Shown: piece after piece, positions 9,696-19,259 of the stretch
Position numbering within the stretch: the stretch's first letter is position 1
How the letters are laid out: each line of letters begins with the position of its first letter
Assembly: GCA_031549565.1 (NCBI GenBank)
Contig: JAVBPO010000005.1
Location: forward strand, 1 to 64,000
Direction: 5' to 3'
Source of the DNA: JAVBSX01 sp031549565
GTDB lineage: Bacteria; Planctomycetota; Planctomycetia; Pirellulales; Thermoguttaceae
Length of the DNA: 64,000 nt
Translations under genes and position numbers: made by a program
The notes under the pieces: model-generated
Database searches by the model: none
Seen by the model: only the letters and a program-made list of their open reading frames with translations
Told to the model about the DNA's origin: nothing

Positions 9696-10390
9696 GCGGC
9701 TCTCCGGTCCCTCGCGGTGGTTTCTATTGGGAAACGCCGCTTCATACGCCGGATCTTTTGTCCGCCGCTTACGCGACCTGGGCGTTTTGTCGCGGGTATG
9801 AGTTGACGCAAAAGCCGGAATACCTGGAAGAAGCGAAACGGTACGCGCTGTCCGGCCTTCCGTTCGTTTACCAATGGGGCGAGGAAAAAACGATCCGGAA
9901 ATACGCGACCGTCCCGATGTTCGGGGCGTCCCAGCGGGAACGGACCTGGTTCGGCGTCGCGCAGCCGTGGTCCGGCGTGATCTACGGATACGCGCTCACG
10001 CTTCTTGCGCAACACGATTCGTCGCTTGACTGGAATAAAATCGCAACGGGAATCTTGATCGCCGCCGAACAGATTCAGCATCCGGACGAAGGTTTCATCG
10101 GCTGTTTACCGGACGCATTTGCGCTGGATTCGCAGACGCGGCTGTCGCCGAACCTGAATCCGTGCGGTCTGGTATCATTGCGCAGCGCGATCGAAGGACG
10201 GATCGATGCGCTCTCCGTCGTTTCCAACGGCTCGGAAACGCTTGCATCGCCGTTTCCGATTCAACTGAACAGAAAAGGGGCGATCCTTCGCGACGTTCCG
10301 TCGAACTTCAAATTCGAGATCCTGATCAACGGCCAACAGATCAAACCGATTCAGGGCTCCGGTTCTCGTCGCGACCAGATTACTTTCTGA
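9623..10390 (+). pseudogene. 3' part of the frameshifted secreted protein
   Basis: The C-terminal 255 residues continue the gene above in the -1 frame. The sequence looks like repeated alpha-hairpins (AAEKTLGVLSGS, ETPLHTPDLLSAAYATWAFCRGYELT), as in six-hairpin glycosidases. The nominal TTG at 9623 has no ribosome site and is not a believable start, which supports a frameshift rather than two genes. Its stop overlaps the stop of the convergent gene by 11 bases. Confidence 0.7.
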
Positions 10391-11114
10391 TCGTAAATCG
10401 ATACGTCGCGTTTTTCAACGCCGGTTCGTGGAGTTTCGCCCGGATTTCCTGGAATTCGCAGAGCTTTTCCAAAACGCCGTCCAGCTCGCTCGGAAGATGC
10501 GTTTCGAATTTCGTTTCATTGACACCTTTCGGGTCGTCCGATTTCATCCGTTCGTTCAGGGCGTCGAACGTCTTGTTGATCAGGTCGGCCATCCCCGGCT
10601 TGTCGGCGAATCCGGATTTATCGAACGAAATCTGTCCGTCCTTATCGATGTCGATGTCGAAGTCTCGGTCCAGTCCGAAATTCGAGCGGAAATAGCTGCC
10701 GAGTTGATTGGCGACTTCCTGCCCGACGACCAACAAGTCTTTCATCGCCGCGTCGTCTGCGTCGGGCGAGAGAATCTTGACCGAGGAGAAAATTTGGCCC
10801 GCACTGCTTTCAATCAGGATGTCGTGCGCATATTCCTCGACGTCGCCGTGTTCGTCGTCGTGAACTTCAAGCATCGCGGCAGCAAGCTCGCTCGCTTCTT
10901 TTCGAAAATTCACGTCGGCGATACCGTCGAGCATTTGGTTGAGCATCCGCTGGGTCTCAAGATTTTCGACCGGGTCGTTCCCACGCGTTTTGACGTCTTC
11001 GATGCTGAGCGATCCGCCGGAGGACATTTTCAGCGTGTAATTCGTGATCCGCTGTTCGTCCGGGAGTCTCGGGAGCAGATTGTGGTCGGCCACTGTTTTC
11101 TTGATTCCCCGCAT
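10380..11114 (-). CDS. Hypothetical protein with one EF-hand-like loop
   Basis: A 244-residue protein, acidic and soluble, with no signal peptide. I do not recognise the family. The one clear motif is DIDKDGQISFDK, which matches positions 1, 3, 5, 6 and 8 of a calcium-binding EF-hand loop but has Lys rather than Glu at position 12. The rest is helix-rich (LETQRMLNQMLDGI, DLINKTFDALNERM). ATG 11114 is the first ATG in frame; a TTG start at 11180 would add 22 residues and cannot be excluded. It overlaps the preceding convergent gene by 11 bases at the stop codons. Confidence 0.65.
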   Translation of the reverse strand: MRGIKKTVADHNLLPRLPDEQRITNYTLKMSSGGSLSIEDVKTRGNDPVENLETQRMLNQMLDGIADVNFRKEASELAAAMLEVHDDEHGDVEEYAHDILIESSAGQIFSSVKILSPDADDAAMKDLLVVGQEVANQLGSYFRSNFGLDRDFDIDIDKDGQISFDKSGFADKPGMADLINKTFDALNERMKSDDPKGVNETKFETHLPSELDGVLEKLCEFQEIRAKLHEPALKNATYRFTIRK

Positions 11115-11371
11115 CAGATGCTCGATCCGGCCCCGTTGTTCATCATTGTTTGCAGAAAACGGAGAATGAAAAAATACCAAGCCTGCCCCCCAAATACGAT
11201 AATTTTTGACACAAGATTAGTACTATCGGGAGATTCCCGTGAAATTATCACGAAAAAGATCGCACGAGAGTCGACTTGTGTGGATTTTAGCGGAAGTTGA
11301 ATCCGGTCGGACGTTCCTTGGGAGCGCATTGCCAATCGGGCATGGATTGAAATCGGATTCTTCGGAGTACC

Positions 11372-12862
11372 TCAGCCAACTGTGTTTTTGTCGCCCGGAA
11401 AAATTGACATTTTCACGCAAAGCAGTCCGAGCATCGTCAAAGCGGCGTTGACGAGCAGGAGTGAAAACCCGAATTCGAAATTCCATGCCGAAATCGTGTA
11501 AGTTTCCAGAGCGAAACACAGCACCGGCGAAAGGACGCATATCCACGGGACGAAGGAATCGCGAACCCTCCACGGAACGTACAAGCCGAACAGGAACAGC
11601 CCGAGCAGCGGACCGTAAGTGTACGCGGCGATCTTGAACACCATATTGATAATCGCTTCGTTCTTGAGAATATTAAAAACAATCATCATCCCGAGAAACG
11701 CGACGGCGACAAACACCTGTACGAGCATCCGGACACGCCGCTGCCGGGCTTCGGACCAACTCTTTTTATCCATCTCGATCATATCGATACAGATCGAAGT
11801 CGTGAGCGAAGTCAACGCGCCCGCACAACTCGGGTACGCGGCGGAAATGATCCCGATGAAAAAACACAAAGCCGCCGTCGGGCCGAGGTATTCCAGCGCA
11901 ACGATCGGGAAAATCTTGTCGGTATCCATCACCTCTCCCGACGGAAGCAGCGGAATCTCGATTCCTTCGGCGACCACGTAAATCGCAAGCAGCGCTCCCA
12001 GGGAAAGAAAAAGCATATTGACCACGCCCATCAGCACGGTCGTGGTGAGGATATTCTTTTGGGCGTCGCGGATATTCGCGCAACTCAAACTTTTTTGCAT
12101 CATCGACTGGTCGAGCCCGGTCATGGCGATCGACGTGAACACGCCGCTGACGAATCGCTTGACCCAATTCGTTTTACTCCCCCAATCGGAATCGAACATT
12201 TGGGCATGTTCGCTGGAAAAGACGCTCGAGACCATTTCGACGACTCCGAATCCGAGTTGGCGGCAAACCATAACGGTCGCGACGACCACGCCGAGAATCA
12301 TAAACGTCGTTTGCATCGAGTCGGTCCAAACGATCGTTTTGACGCCGCCGTAAAACGTGTAAAGGATCGCCAGAATAACGAACACCGCCCCGGCGAGCCA
12401 GAATGGGATTCCCATCCCGGACAGAACGAACACATGCAAAACGCTCACGACCAGAAACGTCCGGAGCGTCGCCCCGAGCAGGCGGGAAACGATGAAAAAC
12501 GCGGCGCCCGTTTTATAGCTGCATTCGCCGAAACGTTCCAGTAGATAGGTGTATATCGACGTTAAATTCATTCGATAGTACAATGGAACCAAAACGAACG
12601 CGATTGCCAGGTATCCGACGGCGAACCCGAGGAGCATCGGGACGTAAAAGAATTTTTCCTTCATTACGTTGCCCGGGACCGACATGAACGTCACGCCGGA
12701 CAACGAAGCGCCGATCATTCCGTAAGCGACGAGCAGCCAGTTCGATTTGCGATTGCCGGTAAAATAGCTCCGATTATCCGCCTTCCGCGAAGTCCCCCAC
12801 GCAATCCCGAACAAAAGGAGCGTGTAAACGATAAACGTGAAAAGCAGGAGAGAAGAAGACAT
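11372..12862 (-). CDS. Sodium:solute symporter family (SSS) transporter
   Basis: A 496-residue integral membrane protein with about 13 hydrophobic helices. The SSS signature region is at the N-terminus (DNRSYFTGNRKSNW, YGMIGASLSGVTFMSVPG) and the sodium-site helix region in GLDQSMMQKSL. It is likely an inner-membrane Na+-coupled importer of a sugar, sialic acid or other organic solute; the substrate is not readable from sequence. Its start at 12862 and that of the divergent gene at 12972 share one inverted heptamer repeat that fills the gap between them. Confidence 0.92.
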   Translation of the reverse strand: MSSSLLLFTFIVYTLLLFGIAWGTSRKADNRSYFTGNRKSNWLLVAYGMIGASLSGVTFMSVPGNVMKEKFFYVPMLLGFAVGYLAIAFVLVPLYYRMNLTSIYTYLLERFGECSYKTGAAFFIVSRLLGATLRTFLVVSVLHVFVLSGMGIPFWLAGAVFVILAILYTFYGGVKTIVWTDSMQTTFMILGVVVATVMVCRQLGFGVVEMVSSVFSSEHAQMFDSDWGSKTNWVKRFVSGVFTSIAMTGLDQSMMQKSLSCANIRDAQKNILTTTVLMGVVNMLFLSLGALLAIYVVAEGIEIPLLPSGEVMDTDKIFPIVALEYLGPTAALCFFIGIISAAYPSCAGALTSLTTSICIDMIEMDKKSWSEARQRRVRMLVQVFVAVAFLGMMIVFNILKNEAIINMVFKIAAYTYGPLLGLFLFGLYVPWRVRDSFVPWICVLSPVLCFALETYTISAWNFEFGFSLLLVNAALTMLGLLCVKMSIFPGDKNTVG

Positions 12863-12863
12863 T

Positions 12864-12967
12864 TTTTAATTATGAATTATGAATTATGAATTACTATCGA
12901 AAAAATCATTGCATCCCTTTTCCCCTTTCCCTCAGTTCACCATTCATAATTCATAATTCATAATTAT
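12864..12967. repeat. Inverted heptamer repeat shared by two divergent starts
   Basis: Left arm ATTATGA units (12864-12894) and right arm ATAATTC units (12940-12967) are reverse complements around a loop of about 45 bases. Each arm runs to within five bases of a start codon, so both divergent mRNAs would begin with the same AATTCAT-type leader. Confidence 0.85.
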
Positions 12968-12971
12968 AAAA

Positions 12972-13760
12972 ATGTCCGAGATCATCGATATTTCCTTTTC
13001 GATTCCGGCGGGGAGTCCGGAGCCGGCGATGCCGATCGTGCTCAAGGGGCAGCACCTTCGGTTCATCGGCTGGAAGCGGGAATATACGTTGATCGTCGAT
13101 CAGGACGTACTGACCATTGAAGGACCGTTTCAGGACGACAATCCGAACGCGAAGGAATTTTATCAAGTCTCCCGTCAAATCGCAAGTCGTTGGCTGGAAG
13201 TGCGATACGGCTGGATCCGGCTGCATATTCCCGGTCGCGGCAAATGGGGAATCGACATTTCGGAGAACCCGAATTTCGAATTGTACACGGCTCGGCTGCT
13301 GACTTGGATGACGTTGGCCCAAAGGGAAGAAGCCGCCCGACGCGTCGAGGAAGAACTCACGCAAATCCTTTACCACTGGCCGACGATTTATGCCGGGATC
13401 CAGCTTTTAACGATCACGCTCCCCGCCGGTTTGGTCGCCGTGTTCGGTTCCAGCGGTCCGATCGCGGCGACGGCGAATCTGCTGCTCGGACTGGTTTTCT
13501 TGCTTGTTTTCTTTTATATCGGGCTTTTGAAAAGCCGGTTCGGTCTCTGGCTGGGAACGGTCTCGAATCTCCTGCTCTTGGGCCTGCCGATATTTGAAAC
13601 GTATTTGATCGGCGAGCGTTCCGTCGTCCTCGGATTCGCGTTTCCTTTTTTCGTTCCGTTTTGTCTGACGCCGACCGCGATTTTCATCCCGCTGGCCATG
13701 AGCGCGTACGGCTACGTTCTCATGGAGCAGCCGCGTTTCCGGAAGATGATCCGGCGTTAA
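12972..13760 (+). CDS. Four-helix integral membrane protein of unknown function
   Basis: A 262-residue protein. The N-terminal 130 residues are soluble and beta-rich with a photoreceptor-like PH/immunoglobulin look (no assigned domain). About four hydrophobic helices follow from residue 138 (IYAGIQLLTITLPAGLVAVF, ANLLLGLVFLLVFFYIGLL and two more). A charged helix (REEAARRVEEELTQIL) links the two parts. No catalytic residues stand out. The start at 12972 lies just after the right arm of the shared heptamer repeat. Confidence 0.7.
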   Translation: MSEIIDISFSIPAGSPEPAMPIVLKGQHLRFIGWKREYTLIVDQDVLTIEGPFQDDNPNAKEFYQVSRQIASRWLEVRYGWIRLHIPGRGKWGIDISENPNFELYTARLLTWMTLAQREEAARRVEEELTQILYHWPTIYAGIQLLTITLPAGLVAVFGSSGPIAATANLLLGLVFLLVFFYIGLLKSRFGLWLGTVSNLLLLGLPIFETYLIGERSVVLGFAFPFFVPFCLTPTAIFIPLAMSAYGYVLMEQPRFRKMIRR

Positions 13761-13934
13761 GCCCAAAACATCGCCGACCACCGCTGCGAATCAAAGCGGA
13801 AGCCTGTTTCCGATCCGAAAGAGATTCTTGAAAAAATGCCGGTCAATCACTTGTTTTCCGGAGCGGGAACACCTATAAAGAGGTTCTTCTCTTCGTCAAT
13901 TTCCCACATCTCCCCTCTGAACCACTCGAAATCC

Positions 13935-16900
13935 ATGAGACTGACACGTTTTTTTGTTGCGATCCTTATCGCTTGGACGGTTCAAACCGTAACGGCGGCT
14001 GAAATCTGGTCGATCGGCAACGACGATGGAAATTACCAGGAATTCTCCGCGGCCGGAAATTACAACGATTTCGTGAAAAATTTTCCGACCGATCCGACCG
14101 TGCAAATCGGTTCGCTCAATACGAAAACCGAATGGCCGTACATCCATCCCGGTCCCGCCGATTCCTGGGCCGGCGCGAAATTGCACACGTTCACGATCCA
14201 ATTCGATCTGCCGAAAGCCAATGCCGGCGAAGCGGAGCCGAGCGCTTACGAACTGATTCTCAAAGGGTGGGGGCAGCCGGGTTCTCCGCCGAGCATCGAT
14301 GTCGACCTGAACGGCAAACGCGGCGTGATCCAAACGGAAAACAACGCCCGAACCGACGCGATCCTCACCAACCCGGGCGCCGCACAGGCGAAAGCGTTTT
14401 CGCTCACGCTTCCCGCGATCGCCGTCAAACCGACCGGAAACGTGCTCACGCTGACCAACGCCGCCGGAGCGTGGTTCGTGTACGATTGCATCCAATTCCG
14501 CAGCAAAACGGGCCGGGTCGAAGCGATCCAAATCAACCCCGAACGCGGCATCCTCAAAGCGGCGGACGGGAAAACCCCGGCCCGGAAAATTCGGGTCGAT
14601 TATCAAGGCGAATGTCTCGCGCAGCCCGCTTGGCTTAACGTCGAATATCAAGTCGGCGAATCCGAAACGAAAAAACTCCGGACCATGATCAATCCGGAAG
14701 ACCATTTCGCCGGTGCCGAAGTGCTGTTGCCGGTCGAAGAAGCGACGTGCGACAAGCCGGTCAAAGTCAATGCCGTGCTCGAACTGCCGGGCCGAAAAAT
14801 CGAAGCGAAAACGGCCGAACTTCCCGTCGAACGGAAATGGGAAATCCACCTGATTCACCAGACGCATCTCGATATCGGTTACACGCACACCCAGGTCGAT
14901 ATTCTCGAACGACAAGTCCAGTCGCTTCGCGACGCCTTGAAATACATCGACGAAACGAAGAATTATCCGCCGGAAGCCCGATTCAAATTCCATCCGGAAG
15001 GAATGTGGGCCGTCGAGGAATTTCTCCGCCGGGCGACCCCCGAGGAAAAAGCGGCGTTCGTCAAGGCGGCGAAAGATCGCGACATTCACATCGACGTGCT
15101 TTACGCCCAGGCGATGACCGGGATGTATTCGGACGAAGAACTGTTCGAGCTGATGGGCAGCGCGATCCGTTTCGGTCGGGAACACGGAATCGTCGTCGAC
15201 AGCGCGATGCAGACGGACGTTCCCGGTTACACCTGGGGACTCGTTCCGGTTCTCGCGAAGTGCGGTATCAAGTACATGACGATGGGGCCGAACTGCGGAC
15301 ACCGCGTCGGACGCCTTTACGAGTGGGGCGAAAAACCGTTCTGGTGGGAATCGCCGTCCGGGAAGGAACGCGTGCTCTGCTATCTGGCCGATACGGGGTA
15401 TCACCAATTCCACGGCAAACAACTCGGACACCGGATTTCGGAAGCGGAAATCTTCTACATCCTCGACGGAAAGGATCACATTCCGCGAACCGATACGCCG
15501 CGGGTCTTTCCGTTGGACCTGATCCCGATCCGGTACGGAATCGAGGGGGACAACGGCCGCCCGAACCGCGTAGTGTCGGACGTCGTGAAGGAATGGAACG
15601 AAAAGTTCTACTATCCGAAATTGATTCTTTCTCGCAACAGCGATTTCATGGCGGAACTTGAAAAACGCTACGGCGACCAGTTCCCAATCATCCGCGGCGA
15701 TTACACCCCATACTGGGAAGACGGCGCGGCAAGCACGTCCGAAGCGACGGGAATCAACCGGAGAAGCAAAATGATGCTGCCGGCGTTGGAAGCCAATTTG
15801 GCCGCGAACGATCCGCAAAAATATCGTGACAAGCTCGATGTGATCGATGCGATTTGGACCGACATCATCATGTACGACGAACATACCTGGGGAGCTTTTA
15901 ACAGCATTTCCGCGCCGGATAGCGATTTTGTCACGCAACAGGACGATTATAAACAGGAATTCGCCAAACGCGCCGCCCGTGTGATGCACGAATCACTTAC
16001 CGAAAATTTTGATTTCGCGGGATATCCCGGTTTGGGAGATTTCGGAAAAGCGTATGCCGATGCGGAAAAGGGGATCGTCGGGAACGATGTGTTGACGGTT
16101 CGGATCGACAAAAAAACCGGCGCAATTGTCTCCTTGAAACGCAAAGGAATCGACGTCGATCTGGTTAACCCAGGCGACGACGGTAATTCCGGTTTGAACG
16201 ATTATCTTTGCATCATCGGAAGAAACGCAAAAGAAAATCGGGCGAGAATCGAAGGCGAAATGAAAATCGAATCGTTCATTTTCGAAGATGGAAAATTCGC
16301 CCGACTCAGAATCGAATCGACCGCTCCGAACTGCAAATCGCTCACTCGCTACATTAATGTATATGGAAATGCAGATGTCGTTCAAATCATGAATCAGATG
16401 GACAAGGAAATGGAGCGGAAACCGGAAGGGATCTTTTTCGGTTTTCCGTTCAATGTCCCCGGCGGCGTTTGGCGGGTGGACACCCCTTGGGCGATGGTGC
16501 AAGTTGAAAAGGACCAGCTCCTCGGCGCGAATCGGAACTATTACTGCGTCCAGCGGTTCTGCAACTTGTCCAACGAAGAATTCGGAATCGATTGGGTGAC
16601 GCTTGAAGCTCCGTTGGCCCAGTTCTCGCCGATCTTGTTCGCCGATGCGTGGAACAAGGATCTTACACAATGGAGGGACCACATCGATCCGAACGGAACG
16701 ATCTATTCGTGGGTGTGCAACAACCATTGGGAAACGAACTACAAGGCGGGACAGGACGGGGAAATGGTTTTTTCGTACGTCATACACCCCTACGTTGGAA
16801 AGTATGACTCTGCGAAATCACAGCGATTTATCCAGCAAGGTGGCTTTTTCGAGTTCGCTCGCGAAAAAGTTGTAAAAATCGACAATGAGGAAGTACTCGT

Positions 16901-17105
16901 GACCCGCGTCAAACCGACGCGAACCGAAAGCGGTTTGATTCTTCGGCTTTACAACCCGACGGACAAAGCGCAAACGGTGACGCTCGATTTCGTGAAGAAG
17001 GTCGAGCAGTTGTACTTCTCGAATCCGTGGGAGGACCGCGTGGAGAAAACCGGCAACACGATCACGATCGACCCGTTCGATTTCATCACGCTCCGCGCGG
17101 AGTGA
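13935..17105 (+). CDS. Secreted glycoside hydrolase family 38-type alpha-mannosidase
   Basis: A 1056-residue exported protein. The signal peptide (FFVAILIAWTVQTVTAAE) is followed by about 290 residues of beta-rich N-terminal domain. The GH38 catalytic barrel then opens with the metal-binding HQTHLDIGYTH and carries the expected nucleophile Asp428 in QTDVPGYTWG. The C-terminal beta-sandwich region (VLTVRIDKKTGAIVSL and on) is typical of the family. It probably trims alpha-mannosides in the periplasm or outside. ATG 13935 is used because the 33 upstream in-frame residues would bury the signal peptide. The minus-strand frame across it is a shadow. Confidence 0.88.
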   Translation: MRLTRFFVAILIAWTVQTVTAAEIWSIGNDDGNYQEFSAAGNYNDFVKNFPTDPTVQIGSLNTKTEWPYIHPGPADSWAGAKLHTFTIQFDLPKANAGEAEPSAYELILKGWGQPGSPPSIDVDLNGKRGVIQTENNARTDAILTNPGAAQAKAFSLTLPAIAVKPTGNVLTLTNAAGAWFVYDCIQFRSKTGRVEAIQINPERGILKAADGKTPARKIRVDYQGECLAQPAWLNVEYQVGESETKKLRTMINPEDHFAGAEVLLPVEEATCDKPVKVNAVLELPGRKIEAKTAELPVERKWEIHLIHQTHLDIGYTHTQVDILERQVQSLRDALKYIDETKNYPPEARFKFHPEGMWAVEEFLRRATPEEKAAFVKAAKDRDIHIDVLYAQAMTGMYSDEELFELMGSAIRFGREHGIVVDSAMQTDVPGYTWGLVPVLAKCGIKYMTMGPNCGHRVGRLYEWGEKPFWWESPSGKERVLCYLADTGYHQFHGKQLGHRISEAEIFYILDGKDHIPRTDTPRVFPLDLIPIRYGIEGDNGRPNRVVSDVVKEWNEKFYYPKLILSRNSDFMAELEKRYGDQFPIIRGDYTPYWEDGAASTSEATGINRRSKMMLPALEANLAANDPQKYRDKLDVIDAIWTDIIMYDEHTWGAFNSISAPDSDFVTQQDDYKQEFAKRAARVMHESLTENFDFAGYPGLGDFGKAYADAEKGIVGNDVLTVRIDKKTGAIVSLKRKGIDVDLVNPGDDGNSGLNDYLCIIGRNAKENRARIEGEMKIESFIFEDGKFARLRIESTAPNCKSLTRYINVYGNADVVQIMNQMDKEMERKPEGIFFGFPFNVPGGVWRVDTPWAMVQVEKDQLLGANRNYYCVQRFCNLSNEEFGIDWVTLEAPLAQFSPILFADAWNKDLTQWRDHIDPNGTIYSWVCNNHWETNYKAGQDGEMVFSYVIHPYVGKYDSAKSQRFIQQGGFFEFAREKVVKIDNEEVLVTRVKPTRTESGLILRLYNPTDKAQTVTLDFVKKVEQLYFSNPWEDRVEKTGNTITIDPFDFITLRAE

Positions 17106-17159
17106 GGTTAAGTTCATGGAGGGTGGGCGCCTCGCCCGCCCGAAAAATGTCTCGTTCGA

Positions 17160-17259
17160 ATCAGAGCCGCGCACGCAGTAAGCGGTATTGTGGCTCACAC
17201 AATGCAAAACGCTGCGAATTGGCAACTTGAACATCGCTTACTGCGTGCGCGGCTCTGAT
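17160..17259. repeat. Dispersed hairpin repeat, copy 1
   Basis: A perfect 25-bp inverted repeat (17160-17184 with 17235-17259; arm contains GCCGCGCACGCAGTAAGCG) around a 50-bp loop. The second copy at 53698-53799 shares the arms and the first loop bases (GTATTGTGGCT). Confidence 0.85.
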
Positions 17260-17297
17260 TTTAAATGCACATATTTACATGCGATAAGGGGTGTTCC

Positions 17298-18314
17298 ATG
17301 GCCGCGATGACGATTTCGACTCTTTCCGATCTGGAACCGGAACAGGAAGCGGACGCGTTCGTCTTGCTGGCGGAAAAGGAATTGATCTCGCCGAAAAAAG
17401 GACAGCCGTTCTTCCGTGTCGTTTTTCGAGACGTGAATCGGGAAATCCCGTCCGTCCCGATCTGGCCCGACAGTCCGTTGCACGCCGATTGCCGGAAAAA
17501 CTGGACTCCCGGCTCGTTCTATAAGATCCGCGTCAAGCTGCGTCAGACCGAAAAATACGGCAGCCAGTTAGAAATTCATCGGATCCGTGAAGTCATGGAG
17601 TCGGACCGTCAGGACGGTTTCGATCCCGCCCTGTGTCGCCCCGGCTCGCTCGTTCCGGTCGACGCGATGTACGACGAACTGCTTGCCATTGCGAAAGCAC
17701 ACGTCGGCAAGGGCAAGCTGCTGAACCTGATCACCCGGATTTTCAAGGATCATCGCCAGGCGATCCTGGGAGCCGCCGCGGCGCGACACCACCATCACGC
17801 GTTTGCCGGGGGGCTGCTGGAGCACACGCTTTCGGTCGCGAAAACGGCGGTCTTCCTTGCGGACCATTATGTTTTAGCGTATCCTAAGTTGCCGGTTTCG
17901 TTTTCCAAACCGTTGGTCGTCGCCGGGGCGATCCTGCACGACATCGGCAAGATTCGGGAACTGCGCACCGACGCCGTTTCCGCCCATCACACGACCGAAG
18001 GGGATCTGATCGGACACGCCGTGCTCGGTCGCGATTTCGTGCGGGACTACGGCAAGCTGGTCGAGCTGGAGCCGGACGTGCAGATGCAGTTGGAGCATAT
18101 CGTCCTGACGCACAGCCGATTCCCGGACTGGGGCGCCCCGAAGCCGCCGATGTCGCTCGAAGCCGTGCTGGTCCACTCCGCCGATTGCTGCGACGCCCTG
18201 TTCGGCTCCTACGTCAATGTGCTTCAACAAGATGAAACCGAAGGCGAAATCACCTCCCCGAAAAACCGTTTAGGACACGCGGTCTATCGGGGAAAAATGA
18301 GAAATGACAAATGA
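17298..18314 (+). CDS. YhaM-like OB-fold/HD-domain 3'-5' exoribonuclease
   Basis: A 338-residue protein of the YhaM type. An N-terminal OB-fold nucleic-acid-binding domain (about 20-110) is followed by an HD phosphohydrolase domain with HHHH-AFAGGLLEHTL and the defining ILHDIGK (His214-Asp215), then LEHIVLTHSR and VHSADCCDA completing the metal site. The family degrades RNA or single-stranded DNA from the 3' end. ATG 17298 has an upstream AAGGGG. The last codons (GKMRNDK) are read from heptamer repeat sequence, so the original C-terminus may have been shorter or longer. Confidence 0.85.
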   Translation: MAAMTISTLSDLEPEQEADAFVLLAEKELISPKKGQPFFRVVFRDVNREIPSVPIWPDSPLHADCRKNWTPGSFYKIRVKLRQTEKYGSQLEIHRIREVMESDRQDGFDPALCRPGSLVPVDAMYDELLAIAKAHVGKGKLLNLITRIFKDHRQAILGAAAARHHHHAFAGGLLEHTLSVAKTAVFLADHYVLAYPKLPVSFSKPLVVAGAILHDIGKIRELRTDAVSAHHTTEGDLIGHAVLGRDFVRDYGKLVELEPDVQMQLEHIVLTHSRFPDWGAPKPPMSLEAVLVHSADCCDALFGSYVNVLQQDETEGEITSPKNRLGHAVYRGKMRNDK

Positions 18315-18417
18315 CAAATGAAAAACAGTATACACAATCCAGCTGTCTGCCCTTAACCGCTAATTCGTAAACGTTTCGCTCCCTATATTTGTCATTTATC
18401 ATTTCTCATTTGTCATG
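18297..18417. repeat. Inverted heptamer repeat between YhaM-like and SET genes
   Basis: Left arm AAATGAC units (18297-18325) overlap the end of the nuclease gene. Right arm TTGTCAT-type units (18386-18417) end eight bases before the SET start. The arms are reverse complements with a loop of about 60 bases. Confidence 0.85.
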
Positions 18418-18425
18418 TAGGAACC

Positions 18426-19169
18426 ATGAACAACATCAAAGATCTCGATTTCTTCCGCAAGCCGACCGACTTGGATCGGGTGTTTCCGACCGGGGTGAAG
18501 GTCGGAAAGACCGCGTACGGATTCGGGGTTTTTTCCTATGCGTTCATCCCCGCCGGGACGCCGATCGGTCGGGCTCGTGGTGTCGTGATCGAGGATGCCG
18601 AATACAGCAGCGACTACTGCATCGCCGCGGGGGACGGGATCGTGCTGGAACCGGCGCCGCCGTTTTGTTATTTGAACCATTCGTGCGAGCCGAACTGCTC
18701 CCTGATGCACTACGTCACCGAAGACGAACTCGACGGAACGGAAACCGAAGGCAACCTCGAACAGTGTAGCATCACCAAAGACGACCTGTACGGCGAAGAC
18801 GACGATCCGGACGGTGAACTGCTCGAAGACGACGAATGTTTCTTCGGCGACGGCGCGGCGGACGAAATCGAATGCGACGAAGACGAGGAAGCCGACGATG
18901 CGTTTTTCGACGACGAAGAGGACGAGGAGCCGCCGTACAACGACGACGAAAACGGCGTCGAAATCTGGGTCGAAACGACCCGGGACATCCTGCCGGGCGA
19001 AGAATTGACGATCGATTATTCCTGGCCCGCCGATCGGGCCATGAAATGTCTCTGTGGTGCCAAAGCCTGCCGCGGGTGGATCGTCGATCCGGAGGAGCTG
19101 GAAGAGTTGGCCTTGAAAACCGTATCCGCTCACGATATATCGTACCAGGAAGGCGGTCGGCCTTGTTGA
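18426..19169 (+). CDS. SET-domain protein with a long acidic insert
   Basis: A 247-residue SET-fold protein, a family of lysine methyltransferases using S-adenosylmethionine. The conserved cores are present: NHSCEPNC at 84-91, GEELTIDY at 191-198 and a post-SET Cys set (Cys208, 210, 215). Between them, residues 98-176 form an insert made largely of Asp and Glu. The catalytic elements appear intact, so an active methyltransferase is plausible. Substrate is unknown; the acidic loop would favour a very basic partner. The start follows the pyrimidine arm of a heptamer repeat. Confidence 0.85.
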   Translation: MNNIKDLDFFRKPTDLDRVFPTGVKVGKTAYGFGVFSYAFIPAGTPIGRARGVVIEDAEYSSDYCIAAGDGIVLEPAPPFCYLNHSCEPNCSLMHYVTEDELDGTETEGNLEQCSITKDDLYGEDDDPDGELLEDDECFFGDGAADEIECDEDEEADDAFFDDEEDEEPPYNDDENGVEIWVETTRDILPGEELTIDYSWPADRAMKCLCGAKACRGWIVDPEELEELALKTVSAHDISYQEGGRPC

Positions 19170-19259
19170 CGTTCGAGCGTGAGGTGTTCCCGCTTTTCCG
19201 ACAGAAAAACGGGCGGAAACAAGGTGGAATCGGAAAGAAACAACGGAAGCAATACGCCG

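Noticed and set aside
13896..15989. A 697-codon minus-strand frame across the GH38 gene
   Set aside because: Arg/Phe-rich shadow of the mannosidase without recognisable domains.
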